Of a stretch of DNA of 64,000 nucleotides, positions 36,235 through 48,203 are shown piece by piece (position 1 is the first letter of the stretch; each line of letters begins with the position of its first letter). The translations under genes and the position numbers were made by a program. The stretch is taken from positions 8,038,097 through 8,102,096 of the forward strand of contig VCAZ01000001.1 in the NCBI GenBank assembly GCA_005784505.1, read 5' to 3'. The notes under the pieces were generated by a model, which had not been told where the DNA came from, did not search any database, and worked only from the letters and a program-made list of their open reading frames with translations. Source of the DNA: Bagarius yarrelli (Eukaryota > Chordata > Actinopteri > Siluriformes > Sisoridae).

Positions 36235-36683
36235 GCTTTCCACTATAAAAAGCTACCGGAAGCCGGTCCTCGTGTAAGTGCAGTGGGCGTACATCTTTTA
36301 TTTAACCAATAGCAGACGAGTATATAGAAACGGGTTGATCAGTTCTCACCAATAGCGGATGACTATTTTACATTTTTGACCCAAAAAAATAAGTAAATTA
36401 TTCGCACACACTAAAACATGTAATATACGTACATAAAATATATAAATAATTAAAAAAACAGGACGGGCTATTAATACTATTTTTACTGGTTCAGATGTTG
36501 CGTGAACGTTAGGCGGTGATTGACAGTGCCTTCAGCCAATTATTTTATAGGAAGGGTGCACGAGCTCAAATCCACTGAATGAGCAGCGCCAGATTTTAGA
36601 AGGCTGTGAAAGAGCGGGTATTATTGGGTATTGTAGTCCTGTAGTAGGAAAGTGCGTCAGCGCTGAAATAAGCTCGAACAAAA
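36235..36683. promoter_or_regulatory. Divergent hspa14/cdnf promoter interval
   Basis: The start codons of hspa14 (minus) and cdnf (plus) are 449 bp apart. CTACCGGAAGCCGGT (36252-36266) carries an ETS-type core close to the hspa14 start. A reversed CCAAT-type CTTCAGCCAATTA lies at 36530-36542. No TATA box is evident on either side. A shared bidirectional promoter is inference from the spacing and from the same arrangement in human. Confidence 0.6.
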
Positions 36684-39600
36684 ATGCATTTAAACAACAT
36701 TACTGCTGTAATTTGTCTTTTTTGCGCTGTAATCGTAGTAACCGAGTCAGAGACGTGTGAAGGTGAGCTCTCAGGTTTCTGAGCGCATGTTTGTGATTCT
36801 GTGTGTAAAAATAGAAATTCAGGGGAAATAAACGTGGCAGCAAACACTGAAGTGCATGAAGTGTAAGCATGAATTCCACTGACCTCCTATAAACATGTTC
36901 ATCTGACAACCTCGATAATTATTCTGCCTGGAATTTCTCGAGCCTGGAATTTGTCCATAATTATTCATTACTTAAATAAAGTTCTAGATTTATAGGTATA
37001 GCACTGTGATTTGCCTGTACACACTGCACTGCAAACAACACCATAATATAGTGTGTCAAACTTTTGAACAGTCACTCAACGCACCACCTGTTCCAGCTGT
37101 TCTGAAATGCCTATGACGATACAATGATTATGCTAATTAATTTATGACGTATACTGGTGACTCCTAGGGATCGTTTTAAACTTTAGGTTAGCCACTTTTT
37201 CTGACAAGTATTATTAAAAAAGACAAGAAATCAAATCCTATTCACTGCAGAGGACCAGTAGCTGAAGTTAACTTGGTGTTTAAATGAGTATCTATAACAG
37301 GGGTCGGCAACCTGCGGCTCCGGAGCCGCATGTGGCTCTTACATCCCTCAGCTTTGGCTCTCTATTGCTTTGGAAAAAAATAATGGGAATTAATAATCAT
37401 TTATATTTTATTTTATTTTGCTTTTTTAAAATAACTCTGAGTTTGAAGATTGTGGTAATTTTATATCATTAAAATAAAATGTGCTTACTTATTTGTTGCT
37501 CAGAATATGCGCCCCCCCCACCTTATGCGACACGCGCTGGCCCGCGAAACGTGCACGTCGTGCAGAATCTCGACATTTCACAGAACACAACAGTCCACGC
37601 CTCACAGACAACAGTTTACAATCCTGTGTGAAATTAAGGTGATGGCTTAGACCTGATGTAGAGACGCTGTGTGCTGAGGTTCAGGAGTAAAAATTACATC
37701 TACCATCTAAAATAAGATTTTGCAAATAAATATTTTACATTGTTTATTAAAATAGTCGTTTTCATATTCCGGTTAAAGCCTGACTGCGCGCTCCGGTGTG
37801 CGTGATAAGAAGATGACGGTACACAAGAGCGGACTAAATTTTGGTTCGCAGTTTTGTTTTGCTGCAGGTGGATTATTTAAGTTCGACTTTATAATAAATA
37901 CATAAATACGAGGATGACTCAAATAAACATTGATAATTATATGAGACAGTATACTTCATCACAGCCTTTTTCCAGAGTTCAAAATACTTTTGTTGCACAC
38001 AGACCAAATGTTCGCTGTAGTTGATTATTTTTATAAATACAAAACACAATCATTTTTTAAACATAGCATAAAGGTAAAAAACGATATATGCAGTGTTCTC
38101 GGTGGCTCCTGATGTTATTTTCTCTGTAGGAAACTGCCTCAAATGGTTCTTTGAGTGTTAAAGGTTGCCGACTCCTGTTCTAAGGCAAAAGTGCCTCTAG
38201 CAATTTTGAGCCCCGTGAAAATATGAGGTTGGGCCCCCTGTCATACCTATTCCGCGCTGTTACTACTAATAAAACAGATCTCTGGGGGCCGTGGCTGTAA
38301 GAGGAAGATTAGATTTAGCTTCATATCCTGGACCTTTCTACAGCAAGGACATACTTTTAAAAATAATACTTGCCAAAAGGAAAGTTTAAAAGAAGGAGCA
38401 AAAATATAGTCATTTTTGATTAAGTGATCATGACCAACTCCACCTTTTTGATTTTAATTTGACATTGTGTTTTGAAAGCAGGTCCAAGTCAAGTGTTTAT
38501 TGCTGTATGTGTAGTGTGTGTAGGATTTTTAGAGCGTCTCTACAGATCCTTGCTGGCAACTCACAGGGAAATGACCTCGTCACTTGTAGAAGAGGAGCTT
38601 ATGAAAGCATGTGCTGAAGCTACAGGAAAGGAGAGCCGACTGGTAAAACACACACACACGCACAGACACACACATACGTACATACAGAAAATTGTTTTAA
38701 TACTTTTGCCGGAAACTGTGTATATATTTTTCTTCCTTGAAATCCCTATTACATCCCAATTCCAAATGTCTCAATAAATATTCATATTAGTTAATTTATG
38801 TTAATTTGCTTTAAATCAGTGTTTTATTTAATATCTAAGGAGACGGAAAATTAGAAAATTTTTGCTAGATAATTTTCTGTTCCTATTACCCGATTTGAAA
38901 TCAGGCAACTTATATATATTTACTATCAGAATTCTACTATTTTAATTATTTATCTAAATGTTAATACTTAGCTAAAGGTCTCACTTTATGTGACTCTCCT
39001 CAGTGTTACTATCTTGGGGCCTCAAGTGACGCAGCGGCAAAAGTGACCAGTGAGGTGAGTCGTCCTCTCAGCGCTCATGTCCCGGTGCAGAAGATATGCC
39101 AGCGACTCCAGAGACGAGACCAGCAGATCTGTGAACTCAGATACGGTATGAGCAAAAAAAAAAAAAAACAACAACAATATTGTTCTTTTATCTCTTGGTG
39201 TCGGGTGGCTAAAGTATGTGTTGTTTCTGGTTTATCAGTAAAAAAGGCTAATAAAGGTGCCATTGGTGAAAGGAAAAACTTTATGTAAAATCCTAATTTA
39301 ATTAGGGATAGTTTAGATTTTATAAAAGTTTTTTGTTGGTATAAATTTTAAAATTTACAAAATTTACAATCTTCCCAGTGTGGACAGGGCTTTTTTCTTT
39401 TAGGCTCCAAAATTGAAAAATTCTCTTCCAGCTAACAAATGCACATTTACTAGATATTACTAAAACTTTAAACATTTTTTTCAGCATTGCTTTTGATTGA
39501 TTGGTTTTTTATTGATTTTTTTTTAAACTGTTGTTATATTGATAAATATTGCTGTTTGTTTTTGTGCAAAGCTTTCTGGTTTTAGGCATTCGACTTTATT

Positions 39601-42420
39601 AAACTGACAGGACAGAGATGAAATGGGGTAGGGACCGGAGAGGACCTGCGCCATACTTAAGCTAGGGTCACCGTAGACTTAACCCACTTCACCACGGCGC
39701 CAGCCGCAAATCTTTCTTTGTAAAGTTTCTTAAGAAATTAACTTTTAAAGGCGCTATTTAAAATAGTATTATTATTATTAAATTAGCATGGTGCAAACAT
39801 GCATGATTTAAATATTTACGCACTCACCTTATTTCTAAAGAATGTACTGATAAAAATTGGAGCTGTTTAATCATCTGAATAATTTCTAACACCCACCACC
39901 TGTCTGACTCTGAGTCACACCAAGCTAAAGCATAAAAAGGAAATTGTCTATTGCTCATTTTTATAATTAACAGTGTCAGACACCGGGGGATCCACTTTAA
40001 AGTGACATCAAAATGTACATGTTGAGGCTTTTATTCTAAATATGTTAGTCTTAGGGTCTATCTATACGCTGGTCTGCTTCAAAACAATGACAACATTTGC
40101 ATTTAGTAGATATACTCATTCAAATAAATATGAGTATATGTAAGTATGAGTAAATATAAATAAATAAATGTTTCATTAAGTTTGAAGTGTCCCGTCCCCA
40201 AATCATTCAGATATGGTATAGCCCAGGTTGCGAGGTAAGCTATATAATTCTGGCTATTTAAAAAGGAGTATAAAATAAATATCTTGGCGCATTTTACAGG
40301 GATTTCGAGTTACTGGACAGAATAACAATTTGTATATATACTTTTAACAACAGACATCTTTCCAGTAAATTTAGATCCCTATTGCACAAGTCAGAGGAAA
40401 AACTCCCAGAGACAACAAAAGAAATAAACATCAAATCCGAAGAAAACTCATTCTCCTCTGAGTGACGCCCGATTAATTGATAAGTCATTACAGTGCACGA
40501 ACTGAGAAGTGTAAAGACAAACAGAACAGGATGTTCTCTCTAAGCAGGTTTTGAATAAGAGTCCTGAACGGTCCTTATGATTACAGCAGCAAATTTACAG
40601 TATTCAGGTGAGAATATTCACAAAAACAATCATGAATCATGGCTAGGAACCTTTTTTTGGAAGTGCAAGTCTTAATGGGTCTTATGTAGGACCATATTTA
40701 AAAGCAAAAAATGAGTCACGGGTGCAGAAGCTCTATGCAGAAGTACATAATCCGGATGAATCAGTCAGGACCAGGAGGTGAGACTTTCTTTCTCTTAAAA
40801 TTTTGAGTCAGTATGAGTGGCATTCCTTTCGAAATGTTTCTCAATCAAATCTAAAGGTGACCGCCTGTTTGTGGTAGTTTCCCCACCGCCATGGAACAGT
40901 TGCTGGTGTATTTGAGATTTCTGCACAAATTTTAAGTGCTTAAATGAGTGTGGAGGGATTGTTGTTGTACCTGTCCAGGTTTGTTTTATATGTTGTGTAT
41001 TGATGGTTTTTATAGGTTTTAATTTTTGTTTAACAATAAAATTGATCATTTTGCTTATAATTCATAATTTAATTGATTGTACAGCACTATGGTTAACTTT
41101 TATGATGTGCTTATAAAGTTTCGGTTGAGCCGAGTTGAGTTGGGTTCTATTCTGTTCTAATAGTGCATGCTGCTGTGAGATACAAAACAAAAAAAATCCT
41201 CTGACATCATCTTAAATAAAATTAAGATAATATTATAAGATATATAAAGAAAATATTTTTACAATGCACATGCCTGTACCTTTAAGCTGCTTCAATTTTT
41301 CTCCATGGAGAAATTCATTCATCTATTTTCTGTGTCGCTTTTTCTGCAAAGAATAAACCTAAAGTTTATCCAGGGGGGTCAGGGCTAAGGCGGAGAGGAA
41401 CCCTGGAAATGTAAAGGTTATTATAGGAGTAAGAATGACAGCAAATCTAAAAAAAGCTTTTAAAAAAATACACATATGGATAGTTGATAGTCGGAGCCCC
41501 AATTCTTTTGCCTGTATAGCGCAGACTGTATGTAAAATGTTTTGCAAAGAAAATGTAAATCATGTTTATTTCATATTAAACTGATTTCTTACAATGTCTG
41601 TCAGAAGAATCTTTGCTCAATTATTAGTTTAACATCAGGTTTATATTCAACAAGCTTTTTCTAATATGTTACTGTCTAATAATAATAATAATAATTAATT
41701 CACAGGGACTTGACTGCTTTCTATAATCCAAGAAAAATATTGGTGGTTTGGCGATAACAAGAAGCAACTTGTCGCATGGACGTTGTACAATTAAATCTAT
41801 CACGTGCTAAAATACGCAGCAAATACACAAATTATTGTGGTGTAAAGTAAAATAAACAATAGATTGTATAATGTCACTTCACTCTGAAGTGTGGATTAAT
41901 TTCAATAACCTTACATCCTATCCCGTGTTATTCCTTACTTAAATACATCAACCTGTAATTAACTCCTTACCATCCTATCTTATTAGTTCAGGTATTCATC
42001 CAGAAGCATATTACTATTAAGAGTAATTACAGTAACTTAACTGTAAGGTTTGTAATTAGGAGCATAAAGCATCTAAGTTGGGATACACTAACGGATCCTG
42101 GGAGTTTAGGGGGTTAAAGCAGAACCCAGTTTCATCTGTACATCTCATCTGCTTATATAACATCCACAAGAAATCCTACCACACAGTGTCCATGCATCTG
42201 TCTACCAGTGAGTTTCATGTGTGTTCCAGAGCATCAGATTCTAAACTGGAGTCGAGAGGCTCTTTCTAAGATGCGAGTGCTGGAGCTGAAGCGTGTGTTG
42301 TCTTCATGGGGAGAGGAATGCCGTGGATGTCTGGAAAAGACTGAATTGATCGATCTTATCCAGGAGGTGGCCCCCAAGCACAGACCTGCTCAGCCTGGGG
42401 CACGATCATCTGATCTCTGA
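36684..42420 (+). CDS. cdnf: Cerebral dopamine neurotrophic factor (Cdnf)
   Basis: Secreted/ER-resident protein of the MANF/CDNF family, linked in mammals to ER stress protection of neurons. Four exons: 36684-36762, 38515-38642, 39004-39145, 42230-42420, giving 179 aa (human 187). Residues 1 to about 21 are a signal peptide (hydrophobic AVICLFCAVIVV). Eight cysteines fall in the family pattern: CEVC, KACAE, CYYLGA, ICQ, ICEL and the CRGC redox-like motif of the C-terminal SAP-like domain. RLCYYLGASSDAA and KMRVLELKRVLSSWGEEC are strongly conserved. The C-terminus ends in SSDL, resembling the weak ER-retention tails RTDL (MANF) and KTEL (CDNF). The CDNF call over MANF rests mainly on linkage to hspa14. 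AATAAA at 42586-42591 is a good polyadenylation signal. Confidence 0.93.
37298..38176. mobile_element. Nonautonomous hAT-like element
   Basis: The left end CAGGGGTCGGCAACCTGCGG and the right end GGTTGCCGACTCCTG are inverted repeats of the hAT type. The flanking 8 bp (ATCTATAA and TTCTAAGG) are only partly alike, so the target duplication has decayed. The 879 bp interior holds no transposase frame. It lies in cdnf intron 1. Confidence 0.8.
39146..42229. other. cdnf intron 3
   Basis: 3.1 kb AT-rich intron with short poly(A) and (TAA)n runs (41678-41692). A sequence rich in AGGACAGAGATGAAATGGGG-type words (39608-39710) resembles one at 21155-21240 (ACAGGACAGAGATGCAATG) and is probably a shared dispersed repeat. 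No coding exon was recognised. Confidence 0.55.
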
Positions 42421-42585
42421 GGGCCTCCTGATGCAGCTCCGAGTCGAGGACACAGACTTTTTCGAAAGGTTTCGTGATGTCAGTTTTTAATTGAGGTGTA
42501 GAGCTTAAACAAAATATGATGGAACGTCAGTATGTCACGTCTAAGGAAGCAGTGACCTGTTGTGTAACCTGTATTTTTCTCTGTG

Positions 42586-42591
42586 AATAAA
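42586..42591 (+). terminator. cdnf: cdnf polyadenylation signal
   Basis: AATAAA 165 bp after the stop codon, followed within 30 bp by sequence suited to cleavage. Confidence 0.65.
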
Positions 42592-43012
42592 CAGGAGGAA
42601 ACACTTGTGAGAACTACACAGCGCTAACTGCAGCCTTCATTGTTTCTAAATGAATGATTCCGACAAGGTATAATTTAAAATGTGATTTTTTGACAACCAG
42701 AGAAAGATTTAAATAGTTTTTTGTGGGTTTTCATGGTTTTAAGATTCCATCCATTCTCAGACGCAAAACTGGAAACACCTTCTGGTTGGATTTTCTCGGA
42801 TTTCTAAAAGAATTGTGTTGCAAGAATCTGGGATAAATGGGATTTCTTTTTATTTTATAGACTGACTAATCTACATGCCTATTTTTAATCAGCGATCTCT
42901 GGCTGCACACCAGTTTGTTTTTTGTATGGACATCGAGTTTTTAACTCCTGTCCTGATTGGTTAACACAATTCATGACTGTTGCTGTGATATAACTGGCAT
43001 AGCGTTTGGGGA

Positions 43013-43275
43013 ATTGATAGTGCGGTGGTTAGGGTATTGGACAGCTAAATGGAAGATCAGGGTTTACATTGCACATGTTGATGCCCAATTCCGACTTTGT
43101 GACTTCTTTTTTTAAAACTGACCCATAACCGTTTTTTGCATTTACACTATACATGTCAAAATAGTTCAAAGTAGACATAAAAGAAAGTAAAAATGTGGGA
43201 AGTGGTAGCGCAGTGGTTAAGGTGTTGGACTGGAGGGTCGGGGTTTGATTTCCAGCACCACCAAGTTGCCACTCT
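43013..43275 (+). repeat. Two tRNA-SINE head fragments in tandem
   Basis: TAGTGCGGTGGTTAGGGTAT at 43018 and GTAGCGCAGTGGTTAAGGTG at 43206, the second followed by CGGGGTTTGATTTCCAGCAC. Each has A- and B-box-like blocks and both are cut short. Confidence 0.65.
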
Positions 43276-43689
43276 ACTACAGTGCTGAATACAGTGACCG
43301 CACCACAGTTTTTTGTTTTTTACAACTGCAGCGCATTACTGCTTCCAATCTTACACAAACAGGAGTTGAAATGCGACTATGCACACGCATCCCGAGCATC
43401 TGTCAGTGTAAAGTAAGAGTGCACAGTGTGAAGTATGAATTGCATAATTGCTTGTGTCACACTTGTGACCTTCGGTGAGAATCGCATTGGTGTGATCAGA
43501 ACATCAGACACACACCAAACGCGGCACGCCCACACACAAGATTGCTGATGTTTACATTTAGCTGGTTGCCATGGTAACGATTAGCATTTGCTTTCCTATT
43601 TCAGATGAGCTACATAGTGGATAGGGGATTGTGTGTTTGGTTTTTTTTGTTTTGTTTCTCGCTGACAAAGTTTCTATATCGCTGAGCCA

Positions 43690-43991
43690 ATCATACACAT
43701 CATCTGCCATAGAATCTCTATTTCTCTCTTTCTTTTCCTTTCTCTGCCTCTCTCTCTGTGTCTATCTCTCTCGCTCTCTTTTTCTGTCTCTCTCTCCCTC
43801 TATTGCCCCTCCTATCCTCTCACTCATTCACATTCCCCCACTTATTCTGACCAGTGCCCCTTCTAGTCTATTATTACAGTTCAGAAAATGAGAAGGAATG
43901 AGAGATTGAGTGATACAGAGAATGAGCGATACAGCGAGTAAAAGAAATAGAAAAGCGGGCCTTGCCCACGCAAAAGAGTGGGAGACTGAGC

Positions 43992-44037
<46 letters not shown>

Positions 44038-44294
44038 TACTATCTATCTTTTTACTGTCTTTCTGTTTCTCTCTCCAGCGCTCTCCCTCCCTAACTCCCT
44101 CCCACCCTCTTTCTCTTTCTCTCTCTTGCTCTTTCTGTCTCTTGCTCTTTCTCTCTCTTGCTCTTTTCTCTTTTTTTCTCTCTTTCTCTCTCTCTTGCTT
44201 TTTCTATCTCTCACTCTCTTTCTTTCTTTCTTTCTTTCTTTCTCTTTCTCTCTTACAACTCATTTCACTCTTTCTGGAAATGCACACACACACA

Positions 44295-44325
<31 letters not shown>

Positions 44326-44494
44326 ATACACACACACACAGCTAGTCAGTGTATCATGCTTGCACTGTGTGGGCTGAGCTGAGCATTCCTGTCATACAGT
44401 ACCAGTCTTTCTGCCTCCGCATTCTCTCTCCCTCGCTCTCCCTCTCTCTTCTCTCTTCTCTCTCTCCTCTGTCTCTCTCTCCCTCACTCCTCTC

Positions 44495-44549
<55 letters not shown>

Positions 44550-45451
44550 CCCTCTCTTCCCTCTCTCTCTACCTGTCTCTCTCTCTCTCTTTCACTCTCC
44601 CTCTCTTTCCTCTCTTTCTCTCTTTCCTCTCTCTCCCTTTCTCTCTCTCTCTTTTTCTATTTCCCTTTCTCTCTGGCCCTCTCCTCTCTCTTTTCTCTCT
44701 CTCCTCCTCTTTTCTTTTCCCTCTCTCCGCCTCTTCTTCCTTCCTCTCCTCTCTCTCTTCTCTTTCCCTCTCTCTCTCTCTTTCTCTTTCTCCCTCCTCT
44801 TTCTCTCTCTAGTCCTCTGTCTCTCCTCTCTCACCTCTCTCTCTTCCTCTCTTTTCTTCTTTTTCTCCTTTCTATCCCTCCTCTCTTTCCTTTTCTCTTT
44901 CCTCTTTCGTTTCCTCTCCCCCCTCTCCCCTCTCTCCTCGTCTCTCCTCCTCTTTCTATCCCTCATCTCCTCTCTCTGCTGGCCTGGCCCCTCTCCTCCC
45001 TCTCCTCTCCAGCTCTCTTCTCCCCCTCTCCTCTCTCCTCCTCTCATCCTCCTCTTCTCCTCTCTCCTCTCTCTCTGGATCTCTTCTTCCTCATCCCTGC
45101 TCCTCTTCCCTCCTCCTCTCCCACCCTCCTTCTCTCCTCCTCTCTGCCCCTCCCTCTCTTCTCCTCCTCTCTCCTCTTGCCCCTCTCTCTCTTTTTCTTT
45201 ATCTCTTTTTCCCTTGTTTCTCTTTTCTTTCCTCTACTTTTCTCCACTTTCCTTTCCTTTTCCTTTTTCTTTGCATCTCCTTCCCCTCTTTCCTCCTTCT
45301 CACGTTTTTCTCTTTCTTTTTCTTTCCTCTTAGCCTTGCACTTTTCTCTTCTCTCACTCCTTTTTCTTTCCTCTCTTTTCTTCTTTATTCTTTTCTTTTT
45401 GTTCTTTTTCTTCTCCTCTCTTCTCTCCCTCTCTCTCTCTCCTTTCTTTCC

Positions 45452-45483
<32 letters not shown>

Positions 45484-45770
45484 CTCTCTCCTCTCTCTCT
45501 CTCTTTCTCTCTCTTCTCTCTCTTTTCCTATCTTCTTTCTCTCTCTTTCTGGCTCTCTCTCCTTTCTCTTTCTCTCTCTCTCTTCTCTCTCTCTTTCATC
45601 CCTCTCTCTCTGCCCCTCTCCTTCTCTCTTTCCTCTCTTTCTCTCTCCTCTCTCTCCTCTCTCTCTTTCTTCTCTTTTTCTCTTTTTCTCCTTTTTCTTC
45701 TATTCTTCTTCTTTCCTCTTTCCTTCTCTTTCTGTACATTTTTTTAACACCTTTTCCTACATATTCTTAC
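43690..45770. repeat. About 2 kb polypyrimidine (CT-rich) tract
   Basis: From about 43720 the top strand is dominated by C and T, with short breaks at 43870-43980 and 44275-44420. From 44440 to 45740 it is almost uninterrupted. It mixes pure (CT)n blocks (43990-44034, 44500-44545) with degenerate CCTCT/TTTCT units. Long open frames on both strands here (for example 44349-45773) code only for Ser/Leu/Phe or Arg/Glu/Lys runs and are artefacts. A (CA)n block follows at 45773-45812. Confidence 0.95.
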
Positions 45771-45772
45771 TA

Positions 45773-45815
<43 letters not shown>

Positions 45816-45973
45816 CACACACATGCGCACACACATGTACACACATACACTCCCACAGAGCAGACACGGATTGTCGGGGAGGAAGTCAAGATGGTATGCT
45901 ATGAAAGCCCTAGTTGTATACGGTAAGTTTATATCGACTTTTTTACATTGATTTTACATGGCCAGGATGGTGT

Positions 45974-46005
<32 letters not shown>

Positions 46006-46294
46006 TTGTAGACTTCTGTTTTCTCAAACCTGTTTCTTACTGCATACACTTTAAGATGGGTGTGTGATTTAATGATTCAATAACATTTCTAAGGATGAGA
46101 AGACACTATTCTCAGCAGACACCATCAGCTTGTATTTGTGTGTGTGTTTGTGTGTGTATGTTTGTATGTGTGTGTGTCTTTGGCTTGTAAGTAGACTGTA
46201 GATGTCCTGATCTTGTGGTAAAGGTGCCGAAGGTCTATTAAATGAATGAATTTTAGATTTGTGTGTAAGGGTTTCTTGCGCTCACATTCACACA

Positions 46295-46326
<32 letters not shown>

Positions 46327-46345
46327 TACACACACCACTCCATTC
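45773..46345. repeat. Cluster of (CA)n/(TG)n microsatellites
   Basis: (CA)n at 45773-45812, (TG)n at 45970-46005 and 46135-46180, and (CA)n at 46287-46335. The runs are in both orientations, so single strands could pair. A possible noncoding exon ending at 45920 before GTAAGT lies between them, with weak support. Confidence 0.85.
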
Positions 46346-46439
46346 ACGTCCCTGTTACCTGTCCCTGGCGTGTGTCTCCCTGATTTCCGTCGTGACTGAG
46401 GACGATCCTTTGAGCCCCAACGCCCACGCGCTCTTGTTT

Positions 46440-46565
46440 CTTCTCCCTTCTCACTCACTCTCTCTCACTCTCTCTCTCTCTCTCTTTCTCTCTCACCCTC
46501 TTTTTCTCTCGCGCTCTCTCTCTTTCTTATTCTCTCTCTCTCCCTCTCTCTCTCTCTCTCACCCA
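46440..46565. repeat. (CT)n tract
   Basis: TCTC-rich run with short interruptions just upstream of the GC-rich block that begins at about 46600. Confidence 0.9.
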
Positions 46566-46599
46566 CACTGTCTCATCTCCCTTCATCCCCCTCAGCCTC

Positions 46600-46926
46600 T
46601 CTCATGCTCCTCACCCACCACTTGAAGCGAGTGTTCCGCGTGTCTTTGGCGCGCGGTGCGTCTGCATCTGCGTCTGCTCTTCACCATCAGCTTTGGCCCT
46701 TTGAGAAAGAAGAAGAAGAAAAATTTAAAAAAAGAAAAACAGGAGAAAAAAGGGGAGCCGGCAAAGTTTCCCCCATCCATTTTTTTCCGGTTGCCATAGC
46801 GATGTGCGAGCACTTGGAGAGGTGCGGCGGTATTGGGATGCAGCGACAGCACTTTGCTCGCAATGTGAATTCACACACCGCCAGCCATGGAGCTTCTCCG
46901 AGACTGCGTTCGGAGCGAGCGACAAG
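46600..46926 (+). other. Candidate noncoding 5' exon of the shank3-type gene
   Basis: A locally GC/CpG-rich block (GCGCGCGGTGCG, GGTGCGGCGG) ends in CGACAAG followed by a strong GTGAGA donor at 46927. It is the best promoter/first-exon-like sequence between cdnf and the first shank3 coding exon. An ATG in good context (GCCATGG, 46887) would not be in frame with the exon at 55170 if joined directly. A 5' UTR role, or an unseen middle exon, is therefore more likely. Confidence 0.4.
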
Positions 46927-47022
46927 GTGAGACCCGCCCACACTAACACACACACACACATTGGTGAACACGGACACAAGTAATCTCTGGAAAGAGTGTG
47001 TGTGTGAATGTTTTTGTGTGTA

Positions 47023-47068
<46 letters not shown>

Positions 47069-48016
47069 AGAGAGACAGAGAGAAACAGAGAGGCCATAAA
47101 AATTAACCTCAAGCTTTATCTCGGAGGAAGAAGCTTGACAGCAGCCTGTCGGAGAGGGCACACACAATTTGTGTAAGTGTGTGAGAATCTTAGTGTGAAC
47201 TTGAAGCATGTAGTTTGTGTGTGTGTGATATAACCAGATTTTGTGTTGCTTTATTGCAGCTCCGGGATGCCACTTTCTTAAAAATCCAAATGAACTTATG
47301 AGGATAAAATATTAAAGAGAAGTAAATGACACAAAACTGTCAGTAAAGACACCTTCAGCACTGTGTGTGTGTGTGTGTGTGTGTGTGAAGTGTACCTTTA
47401 GTGTTGTAATACCTAATGACAAATCATTACATCACAAAGGTATGTCCTGTTCAGGTTTCCAGGTGAAACCCACTATCCATACTAGAGGTACAGGTGACAC
47501 TATGGATATGAGAAATTTTCGTACTATTTTACGAGAATGTGCTTTTGCTAAAATAAAATAAAACACAGCATAGACTGTAAACGCATTGAAGTAATTTGTC
47601 AGCTGCTATTTTTTTTTTTTAAATGATCATGCTCTGGAGTTTAGGAGATATACAGTACAGACGCAGTTCGCCTCAAGGCCTGAAAGTATTCCTGCTCTCA
47701 TTTTTTTTTTTTTTACAAAAAACTAATATATTGCATCGCTTATGAGGACCAAGAATGCATCAATATTACTTTTTTTTTACTTTTTTTTTTCATTATTATT
47801 TCTATTATAATATCAGAGCTCGGGATATGTGGTATAGGGTATTCACAAGCAGGATCTAGGTACACCACATAAGGCTGGGCAATACAGTGATATAATATCA
47901 ATATCATGATACACTTTATTGAAATATTAGGAGTATTATAATGTCCTAATATTAGTTTGTAATGTTTAATGTTTAAGAAAAGAATGTTTAATGCTTGTTG
48001 ATCAAAAGTTAAAATC

Positions 48017-48203
48017 GTGGGGAAGTTGTAGCGCAGTGGTTGAGTTGTTGGCCTGCTAATTGGAAGATCGGGGTTTGATTCCCAGCACCACCAACCTGCC
48101 ACTGCTGGTCCCTTAACTCCCAATTGCTCAGTTGTATAAATGAGATAAATGTAAGTCGCTCTGGATAAGGATGTCTGCCAAATGCTGTAAATGTAAATGT
48201 TAA
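48017..48203 (+). repeat. tRNA-derived SINE, most complete copy
   Basis: Head GGGGAAGTTGTAGCGCAGTG with A box, B box GGGGTTTGATTCCC, then CACCACCAACCTGCCACTGC and CTCCCAATTGCTCAGTTGTA. The tail is AAGTCGCTCTGGATAAGGAT and CTGTAAATGTAAATGT. It can serve as the local reference for the other copies. Confidence 0.85.

Noticed and set aside
36684..42420. Call of manf instead of cdnf
   Set aside because: Proteins are similar and the CRGC motif and C-terminal DL resemble MANF, but head-to-head linkage with hspa14 is that of CDNF.
44592..45247. Arg/Glu/Lys-rich open frames on the minus strand
   Set aside because: Mirror artefact of the same polypyrimidine tract.
44349..45773. 474-codon open frame in the pyrimidine tract
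   Set aside because: The product is only Ser/Leu/Phe/Pro runs from CT-rich DNA; stops are rare because the strand has little A or G. No domain or splice context.
46604..46930. 108-codon open frame in the CpG-rich block
   Set aside because: It reads through a strong donor and does not continue in frame into the first shank3 exon.
48040..48110. Functional tRNA gene
   Set aside because: A and B boxes are present but the acceptor stem does not pair and SINE body follows; it is a SINE head.
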